The position numbers were made by a program, and so were the translations under genes. From M3007 sp046299435 (GTDB taxonomy: Bacteria; Bacteroidota; Bacteroidia; Chitinophagales; Saprospiraceae), in assembly GCA_046299435.1 (NCBI GenBank), contig JBKBIC010000244.1:1-7178 (forward strand): 7,178 nucleotides of DNA. The letters run 5' to 3'. The number at the start of each line of letters is the position of its first letter. Within the stretch, counting starts at the first letter, position 1. Positions 1 to 5,750 of this stretch are shown here, piece by piece. Below the pieces are notes generated by a model that was not told where the DNA came from, searched no databases, and saw only the letters and a program-made list of their open reading frames with translations.

Positions 1-62
1 AACCCACCCCCCCAAAAACGCCCGCCCCCCCAAAAAAACCACCGGAAAAAAAATAAAAAAAA
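1..62. repeat. Low-complexity C/A homopolymer tract
   Basis: This stretch is made of C and A runs: C7 at 7-13 and 25-31, A7 at 32-38, A8 at 46-53 and A8 at 55-62. Positions 3-18 and 21-38 read as two degenerate copies of the same pattern (CCC, one other base, C7, then an A run), with a period of 18 bases. No gene is visible. The A runs next to the hairpin at 64-93 serve as its U tract when transcribed leftward. Because the tract touches the window edge and consists of homopolymers, run lengths may be unreliable. Confidence 0.7.
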
Positions 63-100
63 CACGCCCCGTTGATGTGAGTCAACGGGGCGTTTTTTTT
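50..100. terminator. Bidirectional intrinsic terminator
   Basis: A perfect 12-bp stem (64-75 paired with 82-93, arms ACGCCCCGTTGA and TCAACGGGGCGT) closes a 6-nt loop. On the plus strand it is followed by T8 (93-100). On the minus strand it is followed by U runs from the A tracts at 46-62. It lies 21 bp past the stop of the minus-strand thioredoxin gene and should end that transcript. It could equally end a rightward transcript entering from the left of the window. Confidence 0.92.
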
Positions 101-120
101 GGGGAGCATCAAGTGCGGAG

Positions 121-612
121 TCACTTCGACAGTTCCTTGATTTTGTCTTCCAGTTCCAACTCGTCGCCGGAAGTGTAACCGAGGTGCTCGAAGACGATTT
201 CGCCTTTTTGGTTGACCACGACGGTCAGCGGCGGGTTGTTGACGTTCATGGCCGTTTGGAAGGCTTTTGTTGCGTCGGTCACGATGGTGTATTCCCAGCC
301 CTTGTTTGCCACGAAAGGCTTGACACGGGCGATGGTCTTCGAGTCGTCCACGCTCACGGCCACGAACTCGACCTTGTATTTTTCCTTCCAATCGGGGTAG
401 AGGTCTTTGATGGTTTCCAGTTCGAGGACGCAGGGCTTGCACCATGTGGCCCAAAAACTAATGACGGTGATTTGGCCGGGCTTGGCGAGTGATTGGACAT
501 TCACGGAGTGGCCGTCGAGGGTTTTGACCTCGACCGACGGGAGCGTTTTGTTTTGGGCAAAAAGTGCGGCAGCCGAAAAGCATACAGCAAGCAAGAGCAT
601 AGACTTTTTCAT
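121..612 (-). CDS. TlpA-family periplasmic thioredoxin-like oxidoreductase
   Basis: The product is an exported thiol-disulfide oxidoreductase of the TlpA/ResA type (AhpC/TSA-Redoxin fold). With the start at 612 it has 163 residues. A signal peptide (MKKSMLLLAV onward) ends near ALFA-Q at residues 16-20. The active site is W57-C58-K59-P60-C61 within FWATWCKPC, and the likely cis-proline is P128 in NNPPLTVVV. A longer start at 639 would put nine extra residues before the basic signal-peptide start, so the internal ATG is preferred. Family members reduce periplasmic disulfides, for example in cytochrome c maturation or envelope stress, but no partner gene is adjacent and the substrate is unknown. 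There is no lipobox at the signal cleavage site, so a soluble periplasmic protein is expected. The gene appears monocistronic, with a terminator at 50-100 and a candidate -7 box at 654-661. Confidence 0.93.
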   Translation of the reverse strand: MKKSMLLLAVCFSAAALFAQNKTLPSVEVKTLDGHSVNVQSLAKPGQITVISFWATWCKPCVLELETIKDLYPDWKEKYKVEFVAVSVDDSKTIARVKPFVANKGWEYTIVTDATKAFQTAMNVNNPPLTVVVNQKGEIVFEHLGYTSGDELELEDKIKELSK

Positions 613-647
613 CAGGAAATTGATTTTGAATGTGAGCAAGTTGAAGA

Positions 648-676
648 GCAGCCCAAAAGTAGCGGCTTCGGGCTGC
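648..676. repeat. Inverted repeat around the thioredoxin -7 box
   Basis: The arms GCAGCCC (648-654) and GGGCTGC (670-676) are a perfect 7-bp inverted repeat separated by 15 bp. The candidate -7 box at 654-661 sits against the left arm. This could be a dyad operator or a hairpin at the 5' end of the message. There is no direct evidence for either. Confidence 0.5.
654..661 (-). promoter_or_regulatory. Candidate Bacteroidota -7 promoter element for the thioredoxin gene
   Basis: Read on the minus strand this is TACTTTTG, a full match to TAnnTTTG. It lies 41 bp upstream of the chosen ATG (612), giving an expected leader of about 35 nt. No clear TTG-type -33 element is seen at the usual spacing. 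The box begins at the edge of an inverted repeat (648-654 with 670-676), so an operator role is possible. Confidence 0.45.
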
Positions 677-702
677 GTGGGTTTTTGCTTTGCAAATCTT
701 TA

Positions 703-718
703 ACCGGAAATGTCCGGT
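703..718. repeat. Short palindrome ACCGGA-N4-TCCGGT
   Basis: This is a perfect 6-bp dyad with a 4-bp centre in the gap between the muramidase and thioredoxin genes. It may be a binding site or part of the structured spacer. The 12-mer AAATGTCCGGTG (708-719) recurs at 1669-1680, upstream of the muramidase start, but without the palindrome. Confidence 0.45.
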
Positions 719-723
719 GGATG

Positions 724-772
724 CGTGTTTCGTGTTTCGTGTTTGGGGTTTCGCCCTACACACGAAACACGA
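724..772. repeat. Intergenic hairpin with tandem CGTGTTT arm
   Basis: The left arm holds a 7-bp tandem repeat, CGTGTTT, three times from 724 to 744. Its reverse complement follows on the right. Bases 730-742 pair with 760-772 in a perfect 13-bp stem around a 17-nt loop. The element starts 7 bp past the stop of the muramidase gene. No U tract follows on the minus strand, so it is not a standard intrinsic terminator. It may still stabilise the 3' end or impede transcription. Confidence 0.8.
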
Positions 773-779
773 CACACAA

Positions 780-1634
780 TCAAGGCAGGCACAGCCGTCG
801 CAGCGCGGCACTGTCGCCATTGAACACGTTGAAATCCACTAACTCATTGATTCCGTTGACGTTGCCCCGGTCGCTGTGCTGCCAGAAGTGCCAGTCGGAA
901 TCACCGGGAAGGTCGAGGTCGGTCACATGGTAATGGGCAATCCAGAAGCGATATCCCTCGAATTCGGGCACGTCGGCGAAGTAGTTTTTGTAAAAATCGC
1001 GGTTGGTGTAGAGGATGGGCTTGGCCTTGTATCGTTGTTCGAGCAGGCGGAGGAATTCCTTGGTGTAGCGTTGGATTTGGGGCTTGGTCATGCCGCGTGT
1101 CTCCTCCACGTCCACAACAGGTGGCAAATCGCCGCTGCGCAGGCTGACGATTTTTGTGAAGTTAAGGGCCTGCATTTTTGGGCTGACATCGGGCAGGAAA
1201 TAATGATATGCCCCTCGGATGAGGCCGTTTTTGCGGGCATTTTCCCAGTTGAAATCGAACTCGCGGTCTTTCAGCCACGAGCCTTCGCTTGCTTTGATGA
1301 AAGCAAAAGAGATGCGTATGTCTTTGACCCTCATCTTTTTGACCCGACCCCAATCCACGCGGCTTTGGTGGCGGCTCACGTCAATGCCGTGTATGTCGTA
1401 CCCGTTGGGGATGCGGATGCCAAACTCCTTGTACTCTTTGTAATGGAACGGATAGTCGAACAGACTGACGATTTTGAACCAAATGGTGGGGTCATAGATC
1501 GCCCAAATGGCGGCCAACAATACCACCACTGCAGCCCATTGGCGCATTTTGCCGGAAGAGCGGCCCTTGGGTTGGATGGGGCGCATGTACGGGATTTGCT
1601 GCAAAAATCTCAGGAATGGGTTGCGGGCAGGCAT
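780..1634 (-). CDS. Membrane-anchored GH25 muramidase (lysozyme)
   Basis: This encodes a glycoside hydrolase family 25 enzyme, which cleaves the MurNAc-GlcNAc bond of peptidoglycan. With the ATG at 1634 it has 284 residues: a basic N-terminal stretch, one transmembrane segment (about 33-47, WAAVVVLLAAIWAIY), then the catalytic domain to the end. Family landmarks are GIDVSRHQ (83-90, catalytic-site D85), FIKASEG, GAYHYF, VVDVEET (D175 and E177, the expected acid pair), LYTNRDFY, WIAHYH and WHFWQHSD. The anchor suggests the domain faces the periplasm. An in-frame GTG at 1748 would add 38 residues, but it lies inside the terminator stem of the upstream gene and the added sequence is low-complexity, so the ATG is preferred. 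It could serve cell-wall turnover or act against other cells. No immunity-like gene or secretion cluster is adjacent. Confidence 0.92.
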   Translation of the reverse strand: MPARNPFLRFLQQIPYMRPIQPKGRSSGKMRQWAAVVVLLAAIWAIYDPTIWFKIVSLFDYPFHYKEYKEFGIRIPNGYDIHGIDVSRHQSRVDWGRVKKMRVKDIRISFAFIKASEGSWLKDREFDFNWENARKNGLIRGAYHYFLPDVSPKMQALNFTKIVSLRSGDLPPVVDVEETRGMTKPQIQRYTKEFLRLLEQRYKAKPILYTNRDFYKNYFADVPEFEGYRFWIAHYHVTDLDLPGDSDWHFWQHSDRGNVNGINELVDFNVFNGDSAALRRLCLP

Positions 1635-1733
1635 TGTTGCGATTGGCGACGGCTTTGGTCGGTGGGGCAAATGTCCGGTGTTTTGGGAAAATTTTGGTGT
1701 CGGCTCAATATTGGGATGGGGTTCTCCAAAGCC

Positions 1734-1772
1734 AAAAAAAGAGCCCACCCCCGAACGTTTCCGGGGATGGGC
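1734..1772 (-). terminator. Intrinsic terminator of the beta-helix gene
   Basis: On the minus strand a GC-rich stem (1763-1772 pairing with 1743-1753, one mismatch at 1748/1767) has an AACGTT-containing loop. It is followed, after two bases, by a run of seven U (1734-1740). It lies 66 bp past the beta-helix stop codon. It also rules out the upstream GTG start of the muramidase at 1748. Confidence 0.88.
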
Positions 1773-1837
1773 GTCATCAAAACACGCTTCATTTTAAAAC
1801 CAATATCTTGTCAGGCAGGCATGGGCACCTGCGAATT

Positions 1838-2833
1838 TCATCGAAAGGCTGAGGCGTTTTGCCTTGTCGCAACGAGGTAGTGATGTACGTCGTTACTTGC
1901 TTGGTCGAGGGCCTGATTGTTGTTGAAGACGGAGTTGCCGAACATGGCTTTGTCCAATTTTTCGCCAGACAGATGGAAAACTGCCCCGCCTTTCACGAAG
2001 GACTCGTTTTCCGAAAAGACGCAATTTGCGAATCGAGGCTCGGCATGCCCGTTCATGCCATAGTTGAACACGGCACCGCCGTAGTTGCCCTCATTTTTGG
2101 AGAATGTGCAATTTGTGAAAGTTGGATTGCTTATCCCGCCAGCCCTGCCGTCGTTATAGACGGCCCCTCCGTCAAGGTAGGAAGTGTTTTTCTCAAAATA
2201 GCAGTCTGTGATTGTGGGACTTGCTTCGCCGCCCTTGCCGTTGTTGTAAACTGCACCTCCGTCTTTTGCAAAGTTATCAATGAAAGTGCAGTTGGCGATG
2301 GTAGGGTTGCTGACTGCCTGCGGGGAACTTTCATTGTAGAGGCCGCCGCCGGAGCGTTGTCGGGTAGAAAATGCGCCTTCGCCGTTGGCATTGCCGCCGC
2401 TGATGATGAAACCGTCGAGCAGTGTGGTGGAACTTGCGTTCTTTGAGTAAACGACGTTGTAGGAGTTGTCGTCAGGGTCTTCGCTCCCGATGTTACCACT
2501 GAGAATGGTCGGGTGCTGCAAAAAGCTTCGTTGGGAAATAGACTTCTCGTTTCCAGCAAAACCACCAAATAGCGCAACGCCGTCAGGGATTTCAAACGAG
2601 ATGTGTCTGTCGGAGCCGTCAGTTGGAAGATAGAGGCCTGCCGCGACCCAAATTTGGGTGCCTTTGCGGGCTTTTTTGAGGGCTTCTTGTAGGTCGTTTG
2701 TGGCCTTCTCCCAACTCGAACCATCTCCTTTGACCCCTGTGGGCTTGACGTAGAGTACGTTAGTTTGAGCGTTGAGGTTGAAAGATAGGCCGACGATGAG
2801 GATGAAAGTGTTGTTTAATGTTCGCGTGTTCAT
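1838..2833 (-). CDS. Secreted beta-helix protein with five 30-residue Pmp-like repeats
   Basis: This 331-residue protein has a signal peptide (cleavage near NAQ, residues 21-23). An N-terminal module follows (about 26-110, LYVKPTGVKGDGSSWEKA), seen in many parallel beta-helix proteins of the pectate-lyase-like fold. Residues 160-305 carry five repeats of exactly 30 residues. The motif GG(A/G)(V/L)(Y/F) occurs at 162, 192, 222, 252 and 282. Each repeat also carries an FxxN motif (FIDN, FEKN, FSKN, FSEN, FNNN), four of them after a conserved cysteine (C182, C211, C242, C271). GGA[ILV] plus FxxN is the hallmark of chlamydial Pmp and related repeats. No C-terminal sorting domain, autotransporter barrel or anchor is seen, and the last 15 residues look unrelated to the repeats, so the 3' end may be truncated. 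No catalytic residues are evident. Adhesion or surface display is a guess from fold only. Confidence 0.85.
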   Translation of the reverse strand: MNTRTLNNTFILIVGLSFNLNAQTNVLYVKPTGVKGDGSSWEKATNDLQEALKKARKGTQIWVAAGLYLPTDGSDRHISFEIPDGVALFGGFAGNEKSISQRSFLQHPTILSGNIGSEDPDDNSYNVVYSKNASSTTLLDGFIISGGNANGEGAFSTRQRSGGGLYNESSPQAVSNPTIANCTFIDNFAKDGGAVYNNGKGGEASPTITDCYFEKNTSYLDGGAVYNDGRAGGISNPTFTNCTFSKNEGNYGGAVFNYGMNGHAEPRFANCVFSENESFVKGGAVFHLSGEKLDKAMFGNSVFNNNQALDQASNDVHHYLVATRQNASAFR

Positions 2834-2982
2834 AATTAAAAAACTAATAATGGAGACGATGCAAGTGTGGGGGAGTCTCTATCGGACTAAGGATGCCGCA
2901 TAAATGATAAATCGCGGCGAACGTCTCAAAGTGCGGGTAGGGGAGGGCAGGTTGATTATTGCCTGCGATTGGGAGGAGGGAA

Positions 2983-3059
2983 AAGGCGGTTGAGCGTAGG
3001 GTGTATTTGTTCTTAGTGTGCTGTCTGTTTGTCTCTATGTCTTGCCGCTCAACCGCTTT
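2983..3059 (-). promoter_or_regulatory. Stem-loop in the predicted leader of the beta-helix gene
   Basis: GCGGTTGAGCG (2986-2996) and CGCTCAACCGC (3046-3056) are perfect 11-bp complements, extended by one wobble and two A-T pairs (2983-2985 with 3057-3059). The loop is 49 nt. It lies just after the predicted transcription start, so it would form at the very 5' end of the message. I recognise no riboswitch family. Confidence 0.55.
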
Positions 3060-3066
3060 CGTGTCA

Positions 3067-3098
3067 CAAAGATAGAATTGAGGTTTTCGCAGGCGCAA
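3067..3098 (-). promoter_or_regulatory. Bacteroidota-type promoter for the beta-helix gene
   Basis: On the minus strand, TTG (3098-3096) is followed by 21 bp and then TATCTTTG (3074-3067). This matches the Bacteroidota -33/-7 pattern at suitable spacing. Transcription should start near 3060, giving a leader of about 228 nt before the ATG at 2833. No equally good match lies closer to the gene. Confidence 0.65.
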
Positions 3099-3485
3099 GG
3101 TTTTTGTGAGGTTCAATTCAGATATTTTTTATCAAAATTCAAATAACTCTGGTTTTCAACAGATTGAAAAACACTGGTCTTGCCCTTAAAATATTCACTC
3201 TGAGAGCTGTTGTCACACAAGGCATGAATGAGAGGAAAATTTGCAGATAGCGGATTTGGCGACCTAAAACAAACAGTTTTTGCTATAATTTACCTGACCT
3301 ATGACGGGGCTAATTATTTTAATTAATTATTTTAAAATATAAAAATGGCTTATTGTCTGATAGTTAGCTCTCCTTTTTTGTTTCTTTATTCAGTGCCGTG
3401 GCGACTAACTGACAAGCATCTTTGAAAATCCTGAAAAAATATGGGAACAGACCTCGGATTGGATTTTCAACCTGTTTCCGAGTGC
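3099..3485. other. AT-rich gene-free intergenic region
   Basis: No credible gene is visible on either strand between the leftward beta-helix promoter and the dihydroorotase promoter. The region is clearly more AT-rich than the flanking genes. It contains a 10-bp direct repeat TAATTATTTT at 3311-3320 and 3324-3333 (13-bp period), overlapping the palindrome TTAATTAA (3319-3326). A TATAAT-like string at 3284-3289 is probably chance in such sequence. Confidence 0.7.
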
Positions 3486-3493
3486 TACCTTCG
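3486..3493 (+). promoter_or_regulatory. Candidate -7 promoter element for dihydroorotase
   Basis: TACCTTCG differs from TAnnTTTG at one position and ends 19 bp before the ATG at 3513, implying a leader of about 13 nt. Upstream, TTTT at 3464-3467 lies near the -33 position, but a clean TTG at 3459-3461 is slightly too far. If this is the promoter, the longer reading frame from the ATG at 3441 cannot be the start. Confidence 0.45.
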
Positions 3494-3512
3494 CGCTAAA
3501 ACCGTAGTAATT

Positions 3513-4847
3513 ATGCAAACTATTTTGATTCGCAACGCCCGCATTGTCAATCGCGGGAAAACACAGGAAGGGGATATTTTCATCCGACAAGGGCGAATTG
3601 AGAAAATAGCATCGCCAATCAATGCATCCGCTCAAATAGAATTGGATGCCTCGGGCAAATATGTGCTGCCGGGCATCATTGACGACCAAGTTCATTTCCG
3701 GGAACCGGGCCTGACCCACAAAGCCAATATTTTCACCGAAAGCCGGGCAGCGGTGGCAGGCGGCGTTACCTCGTTCATGGAGATGCCGAACACAAACCCG
3801 ACCTCCACGACCCAAGAGCGGCTCCAAGAAAAGTACGACATCGGCGAGCGCACCTCGCTGGCGAACTACTCTTTTTTCATGGGCACCACCAACGACAACT
3901 ACGACGAGGTGATGCGTACCGACCCCCGCACCATCTGTGGCATCAAGATTTTCATGGGCAGCAGCACTGGCGGGATGCTGGTGGATAGCCCCTCGGTGCT
4001 TGAACGGATTTTTGCCAATGCTCCCACTTTGATTGCCACGCACTGCGAAGACGAGGCGACCATCCGAGCAAATATGGCCGAGTTCCAAGCCAAATTTGGC
4101 GACGGACTTACGGCAAGTTTCCACCCGAAAATCCGCTCGGCAAAATCCTGCCTCATGTCCTCGAAACTGGCAATCGGGCTTGCCCGAAAACACGGGACAC
4201 GCCTGCACATCCTCCACATTTCCACGAAAGACGAGCTGGGTTTGTTCGAAAACTCCGTGCCACTGGCCCAAAAGCGTATCACCTCAGAGGTTTGCGTCCA
4301 TCATTTATGCTTCCACGCAGGGCAGTATGCGGGTTTGGGCAACCAAATCAAATGCAACCCGGCCATAAAATCCCGCGCCCACCGCGACGCACTTTTCCCC
4401 GCACTGCTGGACGACCGGCTGGACGTGATTGCCACCGACCACGCCCCGCACACATGGGACGAAAAACAGCAGCCTTACGCGCAGGCTCCGTCCGGGCTGC
4501 CGCTCGTGCAGCACACGCTGAACGTTATGTTGGAATTTTACCACGCCGGCCGCATTTCACTCGAACGCATCGTCGAGAAGATGTGCCACGCCCCGGCCAT
4601 TGCCTTCCGAATCCGCGAGCGTGGCTTTCTCGACGAGGGTTGCTGGGCCGATTTGAGCATCGTGGACGTTGACCAAAAATGGAAGGTTACGCCCGACACC
4701 ATATTATATAAGTGTGGTTGGTCGCCGTTCGCGGGCAAAACCTTTCGCGGCAAGGTATTGGCGACCGTCGTCAGCGGGCATCTGGCTTATCAAAACGGGC
4801 AATTTTTCGAGCAAAAAATGGGCGAGCGGCTGCTGTTCGATAGATAA
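3513..4847 (+). CDS. pyrC: Dihydroorotase (class I type, Bacteroidota subfamily)
   Basis: This amidohydrolase should interconvert N-carbamoyl-aspartate and dihydroorotate, the third step of pyrimidine synthesis, in the cytoplasm. From the ATG at 3513 it has 444 residues. MQTILIRNARIVN begins the usual N-terminal beta domain. The metal-site region reads DDQVHFREPG (57-66). The second His (H61) and substrate-binding R63 are present, but the first His of the HxH motif is Q59. Other expected ligands are K145 (IKIFMGSSTG), H177 (ATHCED), H235 (HILHIST) and D309 (ATDHAP). The Gln variant is, from memory, normal in Bacteroidota dihydroorotases, so loss of activity is not implied. Starting at 3441 would add 24 residues across the likely promoter. 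Allantoinase or dihydropyrimidinase are alternatives but fit less well. No other pyrimidine gene is adjacent. Confidence 0.9.
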   Translation: MQTILIRNARIVNRGKTQEGDIFIRQGRIEKIASPINASAQIELDASGKYVLPGIIDDQVHFREPGLTHKANIFTESRAAVAGGVTSFMEMPNTNPTSTTQERLQEKYDIGERTSLANYSFFMGTTNDNYDEVMRTDPRTICGIKIFMGSSTGGMLVDSPSVLERIFANAPTLIATHCEDEATIRANMAEFQAKFGDGLTASFHPKIRSAKSCLMSSKLAIGLARKHGTRLHILHISTKDELGLFENSVPLAQKRITSEVCVHHLCFHAGQYAGLGNQIKCNPAIKSRAHRDALFPALLDDRLDVIATDHAPHTWDEKQQPYAQAPSGLPLVQHTLNVMLEFYHAGRISLERIVEKMCHAPAIAFRIRERGFLDEGCWADLSIVDVDQKWKVTPDTILYKCGWSPFAGKTFRGKVLATVVSGHLAYQNGQFFEQKMGERLLFDR

Positions 4848-4854
4848 ACCGCCA

Positions 4855-5664
4855 TCATTGCCGTCGCCAAACGAACCCCGCTGCGGGCGTGATGCCCAAA
4901 ACAGGGTGCCACTCCGAAGCAAAATCGAGCGAAAACCCATGCCCCAACTTGAACCCAGCCCCGAAACTCGCCCGCCCCGGCGCACCCCGAAAACCAAGCC
5001 GGACGGCAACTTTGGGGTGCAATTGGTACTGAAACCCGAATTTGAGCGACGCCGGGCGGGCATCGTCTTTTTCGAGTTCGCTCAACGCCATAAAAGTTGC
5101 TGAGGCCACCCACGAAACCCCAAACCGTATCCTGCCAGGCACCCGGAAGTCATTGATTTTCAAGGACAAAGGATTGTGGATTTGCAGCCCAAGACACAAG
5201 TTCTTAAATGGTTTGGCCATCGCGCCGAGCCCAAAATTGACCGCCCTGATAACTCCATATTCGTCTGCCTGTGCCCGAAGGTAGTCGAAGCCGCCGCCCA
5301 ACCAAGCCTGTTTGCCGATGCGCCGACCATAGCCCAACCGCAACCGCTGTTCCCGGAAAATCTCGATGCCGGATTGGGCAAAATCAAAGCCGAGACTGCT
5401 CGTTGGGTTCAGTCGAAAAGCAGCCTGCAAGCGCACGTTTCGCCAGTTTGTTAGCCCAAAAGGCATCGCCGTGCTGCTCCAAACACCCGTTTTTTCGGCG
5501 TGGCCCAGCAGGGCCTCATTGGTCAGGCCAAGTTCCGTTTTCGGGAAAGCCACCGTCGCACCGCCCAGCGAAAGGCTACCCGCCCCCTCGAACGGGCGTT
5601 GAAATACTTGCCCCCAAAGCCCGGCGGGGAGGGCTAAAAGTGTGAAAATCAGGAGTTTGTGCAT
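4855..5664 (-). CDS. Outer-membrane beta-barrel protein, PorV/FadL-like
   Basis: The 269-residue product has a signal peptide (MHKLLIFTLLALPAGLWG, cleavage before Q19). The rest is dominated by alternating hydrophobic and glycine-rich strands typical of an outer-membrane barrel. The mature N-terminus GAGSLSLGGATVAF (27-40), followed by NEALL (49-53), resembles the start of PorV/PorQ/UPF0164-type barrels, where the pattern is A-x-S-L-G-G-A followed by NPA. It is shorter than PorV itself, so an orthologous role in type IX secretion should not be assumed. The cargo or function is unknown. Its stop lies 7 bp from that of the convergent dihydroorotase gene and no terminator is visible between them. 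Its start faces the helicase gene across 86 bp, so the two promoters must be close together or overlap. Confidence 0.82.
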   Translation of the reverse strand: MHKLLIFTLLALPAGLWGQVFQRPFEGAGSLSLGGATVAFPKTELGLTNEALLGHAEKTGVWSSTAMPFGLTNWRNVRLQAAFRLNPTSSLGFDFAQSGIEIFREQRLRLGYGRRIGKQAWLGGGFDYLRAQADEYGVIRAVNFGLGAMAKPFKNLCLGLQIHNPLSLKINDFRVPGRIRFGVSWVASATFMALSELEKDDARPASLKFGFQYQLHPKVAVRLGFRGAPGRASFGAGFKLGHGFSLDFASEWHPVLGITPAAGFVWRRQ

Positions 5665-5736
5665 GGGTCAAGCGTGGTTTTTTCGCTCGTGAAAATAACT
5701 GGAAACTTGCTTTCGGGTGAGCTGCAATTCAACGCC

Positions 5737-5744
5737 TACTTTTG
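5737..5744 (+). promoter_or_regulatory. Candidate -7 promoter element for the helicase gene
   Basis: TACTTTTG matches TAnnTTTG fully and ends 6 bp before the ATG at 5751. Transcription would begin at or next to the start codon, so the message may be leaderless. An in-frame TTG at 5742 lies inside this element and is therefore an unlikely start. The -33 region is poor: TTTC at 5711-5714 is 22 bp away and TTG at 5707-5709 is 27 bp away. Confidence 0.5.
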
Positions 5745-5750
5745 CCTGCC

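Noticed and set aside
708..1680. A 12-mer AAATGTCCGGTG shared at 708-719 and 1669-1680, upstream of two genes
   Set aside because: One or more exact 12-mer matches are expected by chance in a window of this length, and positions relative to the genes differ. Not reported as a regulon motif.
876..1880. A 334-residue open frame antisense to the muramidase
   Set aside because: The opposite strand encodes all GH25 motifs. This frame runs through the terminator at 1734-1772 and into the beta-helix gene.
1838..2833. The beta-helix gene as a polysaccharide lyase
   Set aside because: The fold fits, but no catalytic residues or lyase-specific motifs can be pointed to, and the repeats match Pmp-type structural motifs instead.
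2844..3116. A 90-residue open frame on the minus strand upstream of the beta-helix gene
   Set aside because: Its start lies upstream of the best promoter, it has no recognisable domain, and its composition (many Pro, His and Thr) looks like translated non-coding DNA. The stem-loop at 2983-3059 lies within it.
3111..3119. GTTCAATTC resembling a tRNA T-loop
   Set aside because: No acceptor stem, anticodon arm or CCA end could be built around it.
3284..3289. A TATAAT string resembling a sigma-70 -10 box
   Set aside because: It lies in AT-rich sequence where such strings are frequent, Bacteroidota use a different -7 element, and no matching -35 is seen.
3405..4271. A 288-residue open frame antisense to dihydroorotase
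   Set aside because: It mirrors a clearly conserved enzyme gene and shows no domain of its own. Long antisense frames are expected in GC-rich coding sequence.
4855..5664. The barrel gene as PorV or PorQ of the type IX secretion system
   Set aside because: The N-terminal pattern is similar, but the protein is short and no type IX secretion gene is nearby. Only a family-level resemblance is claimed.
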